Source: Sulfurimonas sp.
Lineage (GTDB): Bacteria > Campylobacterota > Campylobacteria > Campylobacterales > Sulfurimonadaceae
Direction of reading: 5' to 3'
NCBI RefSeq assembly: GCF_026988655.1
Contig: NZ_JALSKT010000041.1
Coordinates: 1-51,384, forward strand
Length of the DNA stretch: 51,384 bases
Shown here piece by piece: positions 26,148-35,635 of the stretch (position 1 is the first letter of the stretch; every line of letters starts with the position of its first letter). Under the pieces are notes generated by a model. That model saw only the letters and a program-made list of their open reading frames with translations. It did not search any database and was not told the DNA's origin. The position numbers and the translations under genes were made by a program.

Positions 26148-28514
26148 ATGATAACAGTTATAAAAAGAAATGGACGAACAGAACCTTTAGATATATCAAA
26201 AATTCAAAAATATACTTCGGCTGCAGTAAAAGGCTTAGCAAATGTAAGTCAAAGTGAGTTAGAAGTTGATGCACAAATTCACTTTCGTGATGGCATCACA
26301 TCAAAAGAGATTCAAGAAACACTTATCAAAACTGCAGTTGATAAAATAGACATAGATGCACCTAACTGGACTTTTGTAGCATCACGTCTGTTTCTTTTTA
26401 ACCTTTATCATCAAGTAAATGGTTTTACAGGTTACTGCTCACTTGAAAAATATTTTGAAAAGGGTGAGAAAGAGGGACGTATACTTTTAGGTTTAAAAGA
26501 GATGTACGACCTTGAAGAACTAGAAAAGCACATAGAACCAGAACGTGACTTGCAGTTTAATTATCTTGGGATAAAAACACTTTACGATCGATATCTCATA
26601 AAAGATAGAAATTCTAATCCTATAGAATTACCACAACATATGTTTATGGCAATTGCGATGTTTTTAGCACAACGTGAAGAGAAACGTCAAGAGTGGGCAA
26701 TAAAATTTTATAACATGATTAGTAAATTTGAAGTGATGTTAGCAACACCAACTCTCTCAAATGCAAGAACACCAAGACACCAGCTTAGCTCGTGTTATAT
26801 TGGTTCAACACCAGATAACATTGAAGGTATATTTGATGCCTACAAAGAGATGGCAATGCTTTCAAAATTTGGTGGAGGAATTGGTTGGGATTGGACACAA
26901 GTTCGTTCAATGGGTTCTTTTATCGATGGACATAAAAATGCTGCAGGTGGAACAGTTCCCTTTTTAAAAATAACAAACGACATTGCCATAGCAGTTGATC
27001 AATTAGGTACTAGAAAAGGAGCCATAGCTGTTTATCTTGAGCCTTGGCATATTGATGTTAATGACTTCTTGGACTTGAAGAAAAACTCAGGTGAAGAGCG
27101 TCGTCGTGCTCATGATTTATTTCCTGCTATGTGGCTCAATGACCTTTTTATGCAAAGAGTTCAAGAAGATGGAATATGGACACTTTTTGATCCTTATGAT
27201 GTTAGAGAACTCTCAAATACCTATGGAGAAGAGTTTAACAAACTTTATTTAGAACTAGAACAAGATGAAGGTCTTATCAAAGAAAAAATAAAAGCTAAAG
27301 ATTTATGGAAAAAAATTCTGACTTCTTACTTTGAAACAGGTTCTCCTTTCCTTTGTTTTAAAGATAATGCAAACCGTGCAAACCCGAATGACCACTACGG
27401 AATTATTAGAAGTTCAAACCTTTGTACAGAGATTTTTCAAAATACACAGCCAAACCATTATAAGATCAAATTTATTTTTGAAAGTGGTGATAGTGTTAGT
27501 TATGAAGAAGAAGAGATGGTAACAGTTGATAGTGGCATAACAAAACCAGCTAAAAAAGTTACAGCACTTGATTCTCTTGGAGGTTTACCTATCTTCGTAG
27601 TGGAAAAAGAAAAAATTGATGGAGCAACTGCAGTTTGTAACCTTGCTTCTATCAACCTCTCACGTATCAACACAAAAGAGGACATAGACCGTATCGTTCC
27701 AACGGCTGTGAGATGTTTAGATAATGTTATTGACCTAAACTTTTATCCTGTTGAAAAAGTAAAACGTACTAACATGAAAAGTCGTTCTATCGGTCTTGGT
27801 GTTATGGGTGAAGCACAGATGCTCGCAGAGGCTGGAATCATGTGGGGAAGTCAAGAACACTTCGATAAGATAGATGAAGTTATGGAGTCTGTTTGTTATA
27901 ACGCTATTGCGGCATCATCAGATTTAGCTCTTGAAAAAGGGGCTTATCCTGAATTTGAGGGTAGTAAATGGAGTCGTGGAATTTTCCCTCAAGACCATGC
28001 AAATGCGGAAGTTGTCAATTTAGTTGACCGTGGTGGTCTTTTCGCTTCAAAATATGAGTGGGATGAACTTCGTACACGTGTAAAAAAACAGGGAATGAGA
28101 AATGGTTACCTTATGGCAGTTGCACCAACTTCTTCTATTTCTATTCTTACTGGAACGACGCAGGCTATTGAGCCGGTATTTAAACGTAAATGGTCTGAAG
28201 AGAACTTAAGTGGGCTTATTCCGGTAGTTGTACCAAACTTATCACCTGATAATTGGAGTTATTATATTCCTGCTTATGATCTCAACCAGACTCTGCTTAT
28301 AAAAGCTGCAGCTATTCGTCAAAAATGGATAGATCAAGGACAATCACTAAATATTTTTATAACACTTGATAAAGCAAGTGGTAGATATCTTAATGAAATA
28401 TATATGCTTGCATGGAGACTCGGACTCAAATCAACGTATTACCTACGTTCACAATCACCTGAAGTACATAATGATGTAGAAGACAGATCTATGGAGTGTG
28501 TAGGTTGTCAATAG
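26148..28514 (+). CDS. nrdA: Class I ribonucleotide reductase, large (alpha) subunit
   Basis: A 788-residue enzyme making dNDPs. Residues 1 to about 90 are an ATP-cone allosteric domain (ITVIKRNGRTEPLDISKI). The ten-stranded barrel includes LSSCYIG (reduced active-site Cys), SNLCTEIF and AVCNLASINLS. The C-terminus ends SMECVGCQ with the redox CxxC pair that reloads the active site. The partner nrdB lies 16 kb away on the same strand, so the subunits are not one operon. The stop overlaps the next gene. Confidence 0.95.
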   Translation: MITVIKRNGRTEPLDISKIQKYTSAAVKGLANVSQSELEVDAQIHFRDGITSKEIQETLIKTAVDKIDIDAPNWTFVASRLFLFNLYHQVNGFTGYCSLEKYFEKGEKEGRILLGLKEMYDLEELEKHIEPERDLQFNYLGIKTLYDRYLIKDRNSNPIELPQHMFMAIAMFLAQREEKRQEWAIKFYNMISKFEVMLATPTLSNARTPRHQLSSCYIGSTPDNIEGIFDAYKEMAMLSKFGGGIGWDWTQVRSMGSFIDGHKNAAGGTVPFLKITNDIAIAVDQLGTRKGAIAVYLEPWHIDVNDFLDLKKNSGEERRRAHDLFPAMWLNDLFMQRVQEDGIWTLFDPYDVRELSNTYGEEFNKLYLELEQDEGLIKEKIKAKDLWKKILTSYFETGSPFLCFKDNANRANPNDHYGIIRSSNLCTEIFQNTQPNHYKIKFIFESGDSVSYEEEEMVTVDSGITKPAKKVTALDSLGGLPIFVVEKEKIDGATAVCNLASINLSRINTKEDIDRIVPTAVRCLDNVIDLNFYPVEKVKRTNMKSRSIGLGVMGEAQMLAEAGIMWGSQEHFDKIDEVMESVCYNAIAASSDLALEKGAYPEFEGSKWSRGIFPQDHANAEVVNLVDRGGLFASKYEWDELRTRVKKQGMRNGYLMAVAPTSSISILTGTTQAIEPVFKRKWSEENLSGLIPVVVPNLSPDNWSYYIPAYDLNQTLLIKAAAIRQKWIDQGQSLNIFITLDKASGRYLNEIYMLAWRLGLKSTYYLRSQSPEVHNDVEDRSMECVGCQ

Positions 28515-28846
28515 ACCTCGATAGATTTGACAACTTCAAAGATGCCCAACTGCGTTTAGTCGAAGTTGTCTCTCCCAGTCACATCAAAGTCACTCTTGGA
28601 GTTCAAGATAAAGCAAGGGATTTTGACTGGATAAGCCTCACATTAGAGTTTACTGGCATAGTAGATGCTAGACTTCCCAAAGAAAATCAATTAGAGTTTA
28701 TAGATATGAGTGATGGCGTAAGTATACTCAAAGATGATAATAAATTTGTATTTGCTATTGGGGCGTGCTATAATATATCAACCATAAAAAATTCTATATT
28801 TTATATAATATCTACAGACCTCAAATCATATGAGAGTCCATTTTAA
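28505..28846 (+). CDS. Conserved-looking hypothetical protein after nrdA
   Basis: About 113 residues. I do not recognise a family. The sequence is mixed alpha/beta, acidic (LDRFDNFKDAQLRLVEVVSPSHIKVTLGVQDKARDFDWISLTLEF), without membrane segments, signal peptide or cysteine motif beyond one Cys. Possible starts are GTG 28496 and TTG 28505; GGAG at 28493 favours the TTG. Either start overlaps the nrdA stop, so coupling with nrdA is likely. fliW follows nine bases after its stop. Confidence 0.5.
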   Translation: MSIDLDRFDNFKDAQLRLVEVVSPSHIKVTLGVQDKARDFDWISLTLEFTGIVDARLPKENQLEFIDMSDGVSILKDDNKFVFAIGACYNISTIKNSIFYIISTDLKSYESPF

Positions 28847-28855
28847 AGGATAAAC

Positions 28856-29239
28856 ATGCGTTATAAAGTAAGTGCCCAAATACTTGGATTTGCAGATACC
28901 AAAGAAGTTGAAATACAAGAGATAGATGATTTTTTCTCACGAATGATAGATACACAAAACAATAATATTTCTTTTATCTTGGTAAATCCTTATCTTTTAA
29001 GAGAATACTCTTTTGATGTTCCAGTAGATATTAAAAATATTTTAGAGATAAAAGATGATAGTAAACTAAGTGTTCACAATGTCCTAGTTATCCAAAAGCC
29101 CTTAGAAAAATCTACTGTTAACTTTTTAGCTCCCATAATTATCAATCATGATAACAACAGACTTGCCCAAATTGTACTTGACCCAAAACAAAATCCTGAT
29201 TTTGGAATGGCAGAACGTATAGAGTCCTTTAAAAAATAA
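28856..29239 (+). CDS. fliW: Flagellar assembly factor FliW
   Basis: A 127-residue protein. The family core VNFLAPIIINHDNNRLAQIVLDPKQNP is conserved. FliW binds flagellin and counteracts CsrA, so flagellin translation follows export. AAAGGA precedes the ATG. It follows the nrdA-linked hypothetical gene. An AAACGCAG motif lies just after its stop. Confidence 0.9.
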   Translation: MRYKVSAQILGFADTKEVEIQEIDDFFSRMIDTQNNNISFILVNPYLLREYSFDVPVDIKNILEIKDDSKLSVHNVLVIQKPLEKSTVNFLAPIIINHDNNRLAQIVLDPKQNPDFGMAERIESFKK

Positions 29240-29296
29240 ACATCTAAACGCAGTGAAATGAAACTAAAGTAGCATTTCATCCTTCGTGTGTTAGTG

Positions 29297-29302
29297 TATA
29301 AT
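29297..29302 (+). promoter_or_regulatory. -10 box of the thioredoxin gene
   Basis: TATAAT, 22 bases before the ATG at 29324, with AAAGGAGAGAG as a strong ribosome binding site between them. Confidence 0.5.
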
Positions 29303-29323
29303 CAAAATAAAAAAGGAGAGAGT

Positions 29324-29746
29324 ATGCGAGTAGTATGTCCTCACTGTTTAGCAGTTAATAATGTTCCCAAAAAAGAGAGTTATAAAAAAGCAAATTGTGG
29401 TAAGTGTAAACAATCACTCTTAGATACAAAACCAATAGAATTAACACAGGCAGCTTTTGATGAAGTTATTGTCAATAGTGATATTCCTGTTATTGTAGAT
29501 TTTTGGGCACCTTGGTGTGGACCATGTAAAATGATGGCACCAAACTTTGAAAAAGCAGCGAAAAAATTTCCACTCAAAGTTCTATTTGCTAAAGTAAATA
29601 CTGAAAATGAACAAAATCTTGGTGCAAGATTTGGTATTAGAAGTATTCCTACTTTGATGATATTTAAAAATGGACAAGAAGTTCACCGTGTTAGTGGTGC
29701 GTTAGATGAAAATAGCTTATCACAACTTGTTTCACAATTTATCTAA
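29324..29746 (+). CDS. Thioredoxin with N-terminal zinc-binding motif (Trx2-type)
   Basis: A 140-residue thioredoxin. The N-terminal pairs CPHC (Cys5, Cys8) and CGKC (Cys25, Cys28) form a zinc ribbon as in E. coli TrxC. The redox motif WCGPC has Cys65 and Cys68, followed by the cis-Pro in IRSIPTLMIFKNG. It reduces protein disulfides in the cytoplasm and zinc-type members respond to oxidative stress. An upstream in-frame start at 29288 overlaps the -10 box and is rejected; AAAGGAGAG precedes 29324. Confidence 0.9.
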   Translation: MRVVCPHCLAVNNVPKKESYKKANCGKCKQSLLDTKPIELTQAAFDEVIVNSDIPVIVDFWAPWCGPCKMMAPNFEKAAKKFPLKVLFAKVNTENEQNLGARFGIRSIPTLMIFKNGQEVHRVSGALDENSLSQLVSQFI

Positions 29747-29767
29747 TATACACTTTTAAGCAGATAT

Positions 29768-29796
29768 ACCCTAGAATACACAATCTACTCTAGGGT
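29768..29796. terminator. Hairpin between thioredoxin and FIST kinase genes
   Basis: ACCCTAGA and TCTAGGGT form an 8-bp stem around a 13-base loop. No strong T-tract follows on the plus strand. It might end the thioredoxin mRNA or lie in the leader of the kinase gene, whose ATG is ten bases further on. Confidence 0.4.
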
Positions 29797-29806
29797 TGTC
29801 AAATAT

Positions 29807-32800
29807 ATGAAGCATTATACTTTTACTTTAAAAAATACACACTCTTATTTGAAAGCTTCTAAAGAGGCAAAAAAACAAAAATATACTGCCCAACTTATTC
29901 AAATATTTTCATCCCTAACAAACAAAACAACTATACAAAACCTTTTAGATAAAATCGCTCATGATTTTCCTCAGGCTCAAGTTATAGGAACAACAACTGC
30001 AGGAGAGATTTCTCATGCAAAAATATACGAAAATGAAACCATAATTAGTTGTTCACTTTTTAAAACAAGCAAACTAAAAACTGCCTACATCAAAGAGATT
30101 ACAAAAAAATCTGGAAAAAAACTCTCAAAAAAAATAGATACAAAAAATACAAAAGCAGCCATTGTTCTTAGTGAAGGTTTAAAAGGAAAAGATTATGAAG
30201 GTTTTATCCATGCTATACATAAACAAAACCCCGAGCTTGTTGTAGCTGGAGGACTAGCCGGAGATAATTTCAGACTCAAAAATACTTTTATATTTTTAAA
30301 TCAAAAAATTTATACACAAGGGAGTGTCGCTGTATCTTTTAGTGGCAAAAAACTCTTTGCTTCAAATGAGTACAATCTAAACTGGGCACCCATAGGGAAA
30401 GAGTTTACAATAAGCTCTGTCAAAAATAATAAAATATATGAAATAGATAATAAAAATGCCCTAAAAGTCTTTAAACACTATCTTGGCAGTGAACTGTTTA
30501 AAAACAATGAAGTATCTCTTCCAGATATACAACTTCTCTATCAAGAGGGTGAAACTGTTGTTTCTAGGACACCAATGACTGTTGATAAAGATGCCATCGT
30601 TTTAGCAGCACCAATCAAAGAGGGACAAAAAGTAAAGTTTGGTTTTTCAAACGCAGCATCTGTCATCTTAGGAGCAAATGAGATAAAAAACAAACTTGCT
30701 AACAAACCTGCAGAAGCTATTTATATCTACTCTTGTATAGCGAGAAAAACACTCTTAGGAAAAAGACTTGAGCGAGAGTTTAAATATTTTGAAGATATTG
30801 CCCCAACAAGTGGTTTTTTCACCTATGGTGAGTATTACAGCACAAACAAAACAAATGCTCTTCTTAACTGTACAACAACCATTTTAGTTCTCTCTGAATC
30901 TAAACAAACAAATAAAACACACAAACAAACAATGCCAAAAAACCTTGAAAATACGACCTTTCAAGCTTTGACCCATTTTATAAAACAAACCGCAAACGAG
31001 TTAGACAAAAATACCAAACTCCTACAAGAATATAAAAATGTTGTAGATGAAAGCTCTCTTATTTCTAAAAGTGATATAAATGGAACTATCACCTATGTAA
31101 ATAAAAACTTCTGTGATGTTAGTAAGTATAGTAAAGATGAGCTCATTGGTGCAAACCATAATATTATTCGTAATCCAAAGATGCCAAAGAGTACCTTTAA
31201 AAATATGTGGAAAATACTCCGTGAAAAAAAAGTTTATAAAGGAATACTCTCAAATAAAGCCAAAGATGGTTCACTCTATTATGTTGATGCAACCATCATG
31301 CCTATTCTTGATAAAGAAGGAAAAATTGAAGAGTTTATCTCTATCAGAAAAAATATCACTAAAGAGATAGAATCAAAACTACGAATAAAAGAGAAAGAAA
31401 AACTCATCAAAGCTATCTTTGATAATCAAGATAGTATCGTCATACTCGCATCTAAAGATAAAGGTATCCAAAAAGTGAATAAAAAACTTTTTGAATATCT
31501 TGAGTATAAAGACTTTGAAGACTTTAAAAAGCAACATAACTCTGTCTGCGAGCTTTTTATTCGAGAAAAGGGTTATATAAATATTATCGATAATCCCAAT
31601 ATTTTTGAATATGTTGCTCTAAACGCAGTAAATACTAATAAAGTCAAAATGAAAATCAAAGATGGCACTATACACACTTTTAAAATTGCTGTTAAACCCA
31701 TAAATTATCAATATATTATCAATCTTTATGACATCACTGATTTTGAAGATGCACTACTAAAAGCAAATCTTTCTGAAAAAGCAAAAGCAACATTTTTAGC
31801 AAATATGTCGCATGAAATACGTACACCATTGAATGGTATCATAGGTTTTACAGATATTTTAAGAAAAAAGAAACTTGATCAAGAGTCGCAAAAATATGTT
31901 CAAATTGTTCATAACAACAGTGAAACACTCTTAAATATTGTCAATAATATTCTAGATTTTTCAAAAATTGAAGATGGAAAATTTACGCTAAATAATACAG
32001 TATGTAACTTTAAACAAAATATTCAAAATGCACTTGAAACATTTGAATCTTTAGCATATAAAAAAAATATATTTTATAATGTAAAAATTGACAAAAATAT
32101 ACCGACACAATTACAATGTGATATACAAAGACTCAAACAAGTAATAAACAACCTTATAAGTAATGCCATAAAGTTTACTCCAGAGAATGGAAAAATAGAT
32201 GTACAAATCAAACTTCAAAATATAACAAACAATAGCGCAAAAATATATTTTTCTGTAAGTGATAATGGCATTGGTATAGCAAAAGATAAAATAAGTTCTA
32301 TATTTGAATCATTTTCACAAGCTGATAATTCTATCAGTAAAAAGTATGGGGGAACAGGTTTAGGTTTAGCTATAAGTAATCAGTATATCAAACTTATGAA
32401 CTCTAACATAGAAGTTCAAACACAAGAGAACAAAGGGAGTACATTTTACTTTTCACTGCAACTCCCAATAGTAAAACTTCCAAACGCAGTAGATATACAA
32501 AAAACAGTATCCAATAAATATGAAGGAAAAGTTTTAATTGTAGAAGATAATACTACAAATCAATTACTTCTAAGTCTGTTGTTAGAACAAAAAAATATAT
32601 CTTGTGATATAGCTAACAATGGAAAAGAAGCGCTTGAACTTATAGAAAAAAACAAAAAGTATGCTCTTCTTTTTATGGATATCAATATGCCAATATTAGA
32701 TGGAATTACAACGACAAAAATTCTACGTGAAAAAAATTATACACAGCCTATTGTTTCACTCTCTGCCAATGTTATAAAAAAAGATAAAGAAAAATTTAGA

Positions 32801-33217
32801 AAAGCCGGTATGGATGCAAACTTAAATAAACCCATTATTCTTAGTGAACTCGAAACTATCTTAGATACATATATGCAAGTAGATAAGCCTAATACTGCGT
32901 TTGATATTATACATCCAAAAACTATTTTTGAAAAAATGTTTATTACAGATGAAAAAATGATACACAGCCTCTTAAATACCTTCGCAACAAGTGCGACAAA
33001 AATGCTTCATGAATTACAAACGAAAGGTTTGGATGAAAAACTTATTCACACTATTAAGGGAGTTTCTGGGAATCTTCGTTTTGAACATCTATATCAATTG
33101 TCAGTGCAGGTTGAAAAAGAGTTGTCAAATATGAGTGAAAAAGAAAAACAAGAGAATGAAACCCTACTCATCTCTCATTTAACGAAGTTAATAGCTCAAG
33201 TAAAAGAGTTAAATTAA
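29807..33217 (+). CDS. FIST-PAS hybrid sensor histidine kinase with receiver and HPt domains
   Basis: A 1136-residue cytoplasmic protein without obvious membrane helices. Domains in order: FIST_N (about 15-215), FIST_C (about 220-370), PAS (about 405-515, DINGTITYVNKNFCDVSKYSKDELIG), a second PAS-like segment (about 520-640), HisKA with phospho-His669 in NMSHEIRTPLNG, HATPase (about 765-885, DNGIGIAKDK and GGTGLGLAISN), receiver with Asp958 in LLFMDINMPILDG, and HPt with His1081 in HTIKGVSGN. FIST domains are thought to bind small ligands such as amino acids. A full phosphorelay is in one chain. No separate response regulator is adjacent. Confidence 0.88.
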   Translation: MKHYTFTLKNTHSYLKASKEAKKQKYTAQLIQIFSSLTNKTTIQNLLDKIAHDFPQAQVIGTTTAGEISHAKIYENETIISCSLFKTSKLKTAYIKEITKKSGKKLSKKIDTKNTKAAIVLSEGLKGKDYEGFIHAIHKQNPELVVAGGLAGDNFRLKNTFIFLNQKIYTQGSVAVSFSGKKLFASNEYNLNWAPIGKEFTISSVKNNKIYEIDNKNALKVFKHYLGSELFKNNEVSLPDIQLLYQEGETVVSRTPMTVDKDAIVLAAPIKEGQKVKFGFSNAASVILGANEIKNKLANKPAEAIYIYSCIARKTLLGKRLEREFKYFEDIAPTSGFFTYGEYYSTNKTNALLNCTTTILVLSESKQTNKTHKQTMPKNLENTTFQALTHFIKQTANELDKNTKLLQEYKNVVDESSLISKSDINGTITYVNKNFCDVSKYSKDELIGANHNIIRNPKMPKSTFKNMWKILREKKVYKGILSNKAKDGSLYYVDATIMPILDKEGKIEEFISIRKNITKEIESKLRIKEKEKLIKAIFDNQDSIVILASKDKGIQKVNKKLFEYLEYKDFEDFKKQHNSVCELFIREKGYINIIDNPNIFEYVALNAVNTNKVKMKIKDGTIHTFKIAVKPINYQYIINLYDITDFEDALLKANLSEKAKATFLANMSHEIRTPLNGIIGFTDILRKKKLDQESQKYVQIVHNNSETLLNIVNNILDFSKIEDGKFTLNNTVCNFKQNIQNALETFESLAYKKNIFYNVKIDKNIPTQLQCDIQRLKQVINNLISNAIKFTPENGKIDVQIKLQNITNNSAKIYFSVSDNGIGIAKDKISSIFESFSQADNSISKKYGGTGLGLAISNQYIKLMNSNIEVQTQENKGSTFYFSLQLPIVKLPNAVDIQKTVSNKYEGKVLIVEDNTTNQLLLSLLLEQKNISCDIANNGKEALELIEKNKKYALLFMDINMPILDGITTTKILREKNYTQPIVSLSANVIKKDKEKFRKAGMDANLNKPIILSELETILDTYMQVDKPNTAFDIIHPKTIFEKMFITDEKMIHSLLNTFATSATKMLHELQTKGLDEKLIHTIKGVSGNLRFEHLYQLSVQVEKELSNMSEKEKQENETLLISHLTKLIAQVKELN

Positions 33218-33531
33218 CTCTCTTTGATGTATGAGCAACAGTAATCTGTTACCGAATTTATTTTGATATCAAATGAAGCATTTGCTTCAACTTCAAATGA
33301 TTCTGGAACATTTAGTGTTTTCCACTCTTCACCTGGTAGCTTTATACTAACATCACCACTGAGTATCTCCATGATCTCTTTATCAGCAGTATTAAAAGTA
33401 TATTCACCCTCAAGCATAATTCCTAATGATTTCACACTACCGTCTTGAAATTCCACTGTACGACTTGTTACTTTTCCATCATAGTAGATATTTGCTTCTT
33501 TTATTACTGTTACATTTTCAAATTTTGCCAT
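33214..33531 (-). CDS. ppnP: Pyrimidine/purine nucleoside phosphorylase PpnP (DUF1255)
   Basis: A 105-residue cupin-fold protein. KFENVTVIKEANIYYDGKVTSRTVEFQDGSVKSLGIMLEGEYTF and the C-terminal FDIKINSVTDYCCSYI match the YaiE/PpnP family, which phosphorolyses several nucleosides. The length is right. It lies four bases after ruvC on the same strand and converges with the FIST kinase gene, overlapping it by four bases. Confidence 0.88.
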   Translation of the reverse strand: MAKFENVTVIKEANIYYDGKVTSRTVEFQDGSVKSLGIMLEGEYTFNTADKEIMEILSGDVSIKLPGEEWKTLNVPESFEVEANASFDIKINSVTDYCCSYIKES

Positions 33532-33534
33532 ATT

Positions 33535-34017
33535 TTAATCCTTCTTTTTTAATTTTACTCGTTGTGAATGCGTAATAGCCACTGCCATAGCATCAGAGAT
33601 ATCCAAAGGTTTTATCTCTTTTTTTATATTTAAAAGCCTTTTTACCATAAAAGCAACTTGTTCTTTTTGCGCTTTTGCTTTTCCAGTAAGAGCCTTTTTC
33701 ACCTGCAAGGCAGTGTATTCGTGAAATTGACCAAACTCTTGAAGTAATTTTAACATAATTGCCCCACGAAATTGGGCAAGTTTTATTGTCGTTGCTGGAT
33801 TATGTGCATAAAAAATATCTTCCATTGCCACCTCATCAATTGTATGTTTTTCAAAAATTCTACCTAGTCCTTCAACCATTTGTGGTATCTGAAACTGTAA
33901 ATTTTCGGCTTTCATTTTGATAAGTCCAGCCTCTATTAATGCTATTTTTCCGTTTTCTAATGAAATAAGTGCATAACCCATATTTCTTGTACCCGGATCT
34001 ATTCCTAGTATTGTCAT
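33535..34017 (-). CDS. ruvC: Holliday junction resolvase RuvC
   Basis: About 160 residues. The catalytic Asp7 is in [18 protein letters not shown], with acidic residues in [27 protein letters not shown] and the late [12 protein letters not shown]. RuvC cuts Holliday junctions with RuvAB. A longer frame to 34035 exists but the family starts at [15 protein letters not shown] lies six bases before the ATG and there is no ribosome binding site, so the mRNA is probably leaderless. It is divergent from dnaA, sharing the origin region. Confidence 0.92.
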   Translation of the reverse strand: MTILGIDPGTRNMGYALISLENGKIALIEAGLIKMKAENLQFQIPQMVEGLGRIFEKHTIDEVAMEDIFYAHNPATTIKLAQFRGAIMLKLLQEFGQFHEYTALQVKKALTGKAKAQKEQVAFMVKRLLNIKKEIKPLDISDAMAVAITHSQRVKLKKKD

Positions 34018-34023
34018 TTGCGA

Positions 34024-34029
34024 ATTATA
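34024..34029 (-). promoter_or_regulatory. -10 box of ruvC (leaderless promoter)
   Basis: TATAAT on the minus strand, six bases before the ruvC ATG, exactly the spacing seen for znuA. It is about 16 bases from the nearest DnaA box, so DnaA binding could affect ruvC. Confidence 0.5.
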
Positions 34030-34035
34030 ACACAA

Positions 34036-34153
34036 TAAAAAAAGTTATTCACATATGTGACAAGGGAGTTATTCACATATTTTTAACCCTATCTTATGGT
34101 TATTCAGTGTATTATTCACATATAATTTAAAAAATAAGGTTTTATGTGAATAT
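34036..34153. other. oriC: oriC part 1: DnaA boxes upstream of dnaA
   Basis: DnaA-box nonamers TTATTCACA at 34045-34053, 34069-34077 and 34112-34120, the variant TTATTCAGT at 34100-34108, and an inverted ATATTCACA (34145-34153, minus strand) overlapping the dnaA GTG start. A TATAAT directly follows the 34112 box at 34121-34126 and is the probable dnaA -10 box, so DnaA can autoregulate. The palindrome TCACATATGTGA occurs at the first box. Boxes upstream and downstream of dnaA match the bipartite origins described in Helicobacter and relatives. Confidence 0.8.
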
Positions 34154-35453
34154 AGGTCAAGAAGTTTTACAAGCGCTCAAAGATGAAATAACTGAACTCG
34201 AATATAACAGATATATCAAGTATCTCACTTACGACGCGAAAAAATCAACAAGTGACAGAGCAATATTTTATGCACCCAATGCTTTAGTGGTAAATTGGAT
34301 TAAAAATAAGTACAATGATAAACTAGCACACCTTTTTGAAATTAAAAGCGGTTCAAAAGTTTCCATACTTATAACACTCAAAAACAAAGTGGAAACAAAA
34401 AAAGCGAAAAAAGTCACAGAGATCAAACAAACAAGCTCACTCTTAAATCCATCACACTCATTTGACAACTTTATGGTAGGTGGATCAAATCAATTTGCTT
34501 ATGCAGCAGTGAAAAGTGTCAGTGAAAATGCAGGAAAAGTTTATAATCCTCTTTTTATTTATGGAGGTGTTGGACTTGGTAAAACACACCTTATGCAAGC
34601 TGCTGGAAATGTTTTTCAAAATGAAGGTAAAGTAGTTATCTACACCTCTGTTGAACAATTTTTAAATGATTTCATTCGTCATGTTCGTAACAAAACAATG
34701 GAACGCTTTCAAGAAAAATATCGTAAGTGTGATGTTTTACTTATTGATGATATTCAATTTTTAAGTAATAAAGAGGGGATTCAAGAAGAATTTTTCCATA
34801 CTTTTGAAGCACTCAAAGGTGCTGGAAAACAGATTATACTTACAGCAGATAAACATCCTAAAAAAATAGGTGGTCTTGAAGCACGCCTGCAAAGTCGCTT
34901 TGAGTGGGGTCTTGTTGCCGATATTCAACCACCCGAACTTGAAACAAAAATAGCCATCATCAAGAAAAAATGTGAAATAAATAAAGTAAGATTAAATGAA
35001 GACATTGTAAATTACATCGCAACCGTTATAGACTCTAATGTTCGTGAAATAGAAGGAATTCTCTCAAAACTTCATGCTTATTCCCAACTTATGCATGTTG
35101 ACATTGACCTTGAGTTTACAAAAAATGTTCTTAAAGATCAAATGAATGAAAATAGAGCCAATCTCACAATGGAAATCATCACAGAAGTGGTCGCAAAAGA
35201 TTTAAATATCAAACCAAGTGAGATCCGTTCAAAAGGACGTAGTAAAAATATCGTTTATGCTAGACGTATATGCATCTATATTTGTCGTGAATTAACGCAA
35301 AATACAATGCCACAACTTGCACAATACTTCGGTATGAAAGACCATACAGCAATTTCACATACTATTAAAAAAATAAATAATCTTATAAAAGATGATGAAG
35401 ACTTTAGAGTAAAAATCGAAGAATTGACAAACAAAATAAGTTCGAGTTCTTAG
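34146..35453 (+). CDS. dnaA: Chromosomal replication initiator DnaA
   Basis: A 435-residue AAA+ initiator. Domain I is the first ~85 residues, then a short linker, NFMVGGSNQFAYAAVKSV, Walker A YGGVGLGKTHLMQAAGN, Walker B DVLLIDDIQFL, the sensor and box VII region GGLEARLQSRFEWGL, and the domain IV DNA-binding helix-turn-helix with MKDHTAISHTIKKI. The start is GTG at 34146 after ATAAGG. It is flanked by DnaA boxes on both sides and followed by dnaN and gyrB, a classic origin arrangement. Confidence 0.97.
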   Translation: MNIGQEVLQALKDEITELEYNRYIKYLTYDAKKSTSDRAIFYAPNALVVNWIKNKYNDKLAHLFEIKSGSKVSILITLKNKVETKKAKKVTEIKQTSSLLNPSHSFDNFMVGGSNQFAYAAVKSVSENAGKVYNPLFIYGGVGLGKTHLMQAAGNVFQNEGKVVIYTSVEQFLNDFIRHVRNKTMERFQEKYRKCDVLLIDDIQFLSNKEGIQEEFFHTFEALKGAGKQIILTADKHPKKIGGLEARLQSRFEWGLVADIQPPELETKIAIIKKKCEINKVRLNEDIVNYIATVIDSNVREIEGILSKLHAYSQLMHVDIDLEFTKNVLKDQMNENRANLTMEIITEVVAKDLNIKPSEIRSKGRSKNIVYARRICIYICRELTQNTMPQLAQYFGMKDHTAISHTIKKINNLIKDDEDFRVKIEELTNKISSSS

Positions 35454-35635
35454 TTTCTTCTAAAAAAATTAAAAAAAAAGATATAATTGTGAAAGTGAAT
35501 AGATGTGAATGAAAGCAAAAGAGTTCATCACATCAATACAAGAGCTAGTCTAGGGCATTTAAAGAATATTTTCACTTATTCACATGCACCTACTACTACT
35601 TACTAAAATTATATAAATATATAGGGATTTAAAAG
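35454..35635. other. oriC: oriC part 2: AT-rich stretch and DnaA boxes downstream of dnaA
   Basis: Immediately after dnaA, an A-rich run (35460-35488) resembles a DNA unwinding element. It is followed by box-like sequences: AGTGAATAG (35494-35502, minus-strand CTATTCACT), TGTGAATGA (35504-35512, minus-strand TCATTCACA), TTCATCACA (35524-35532) and TTATTCACA (35576-35584). In Helicobacter pylori the unwinding site is in this downstream part. The dnaN leader follows. Confidence 0.72.
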
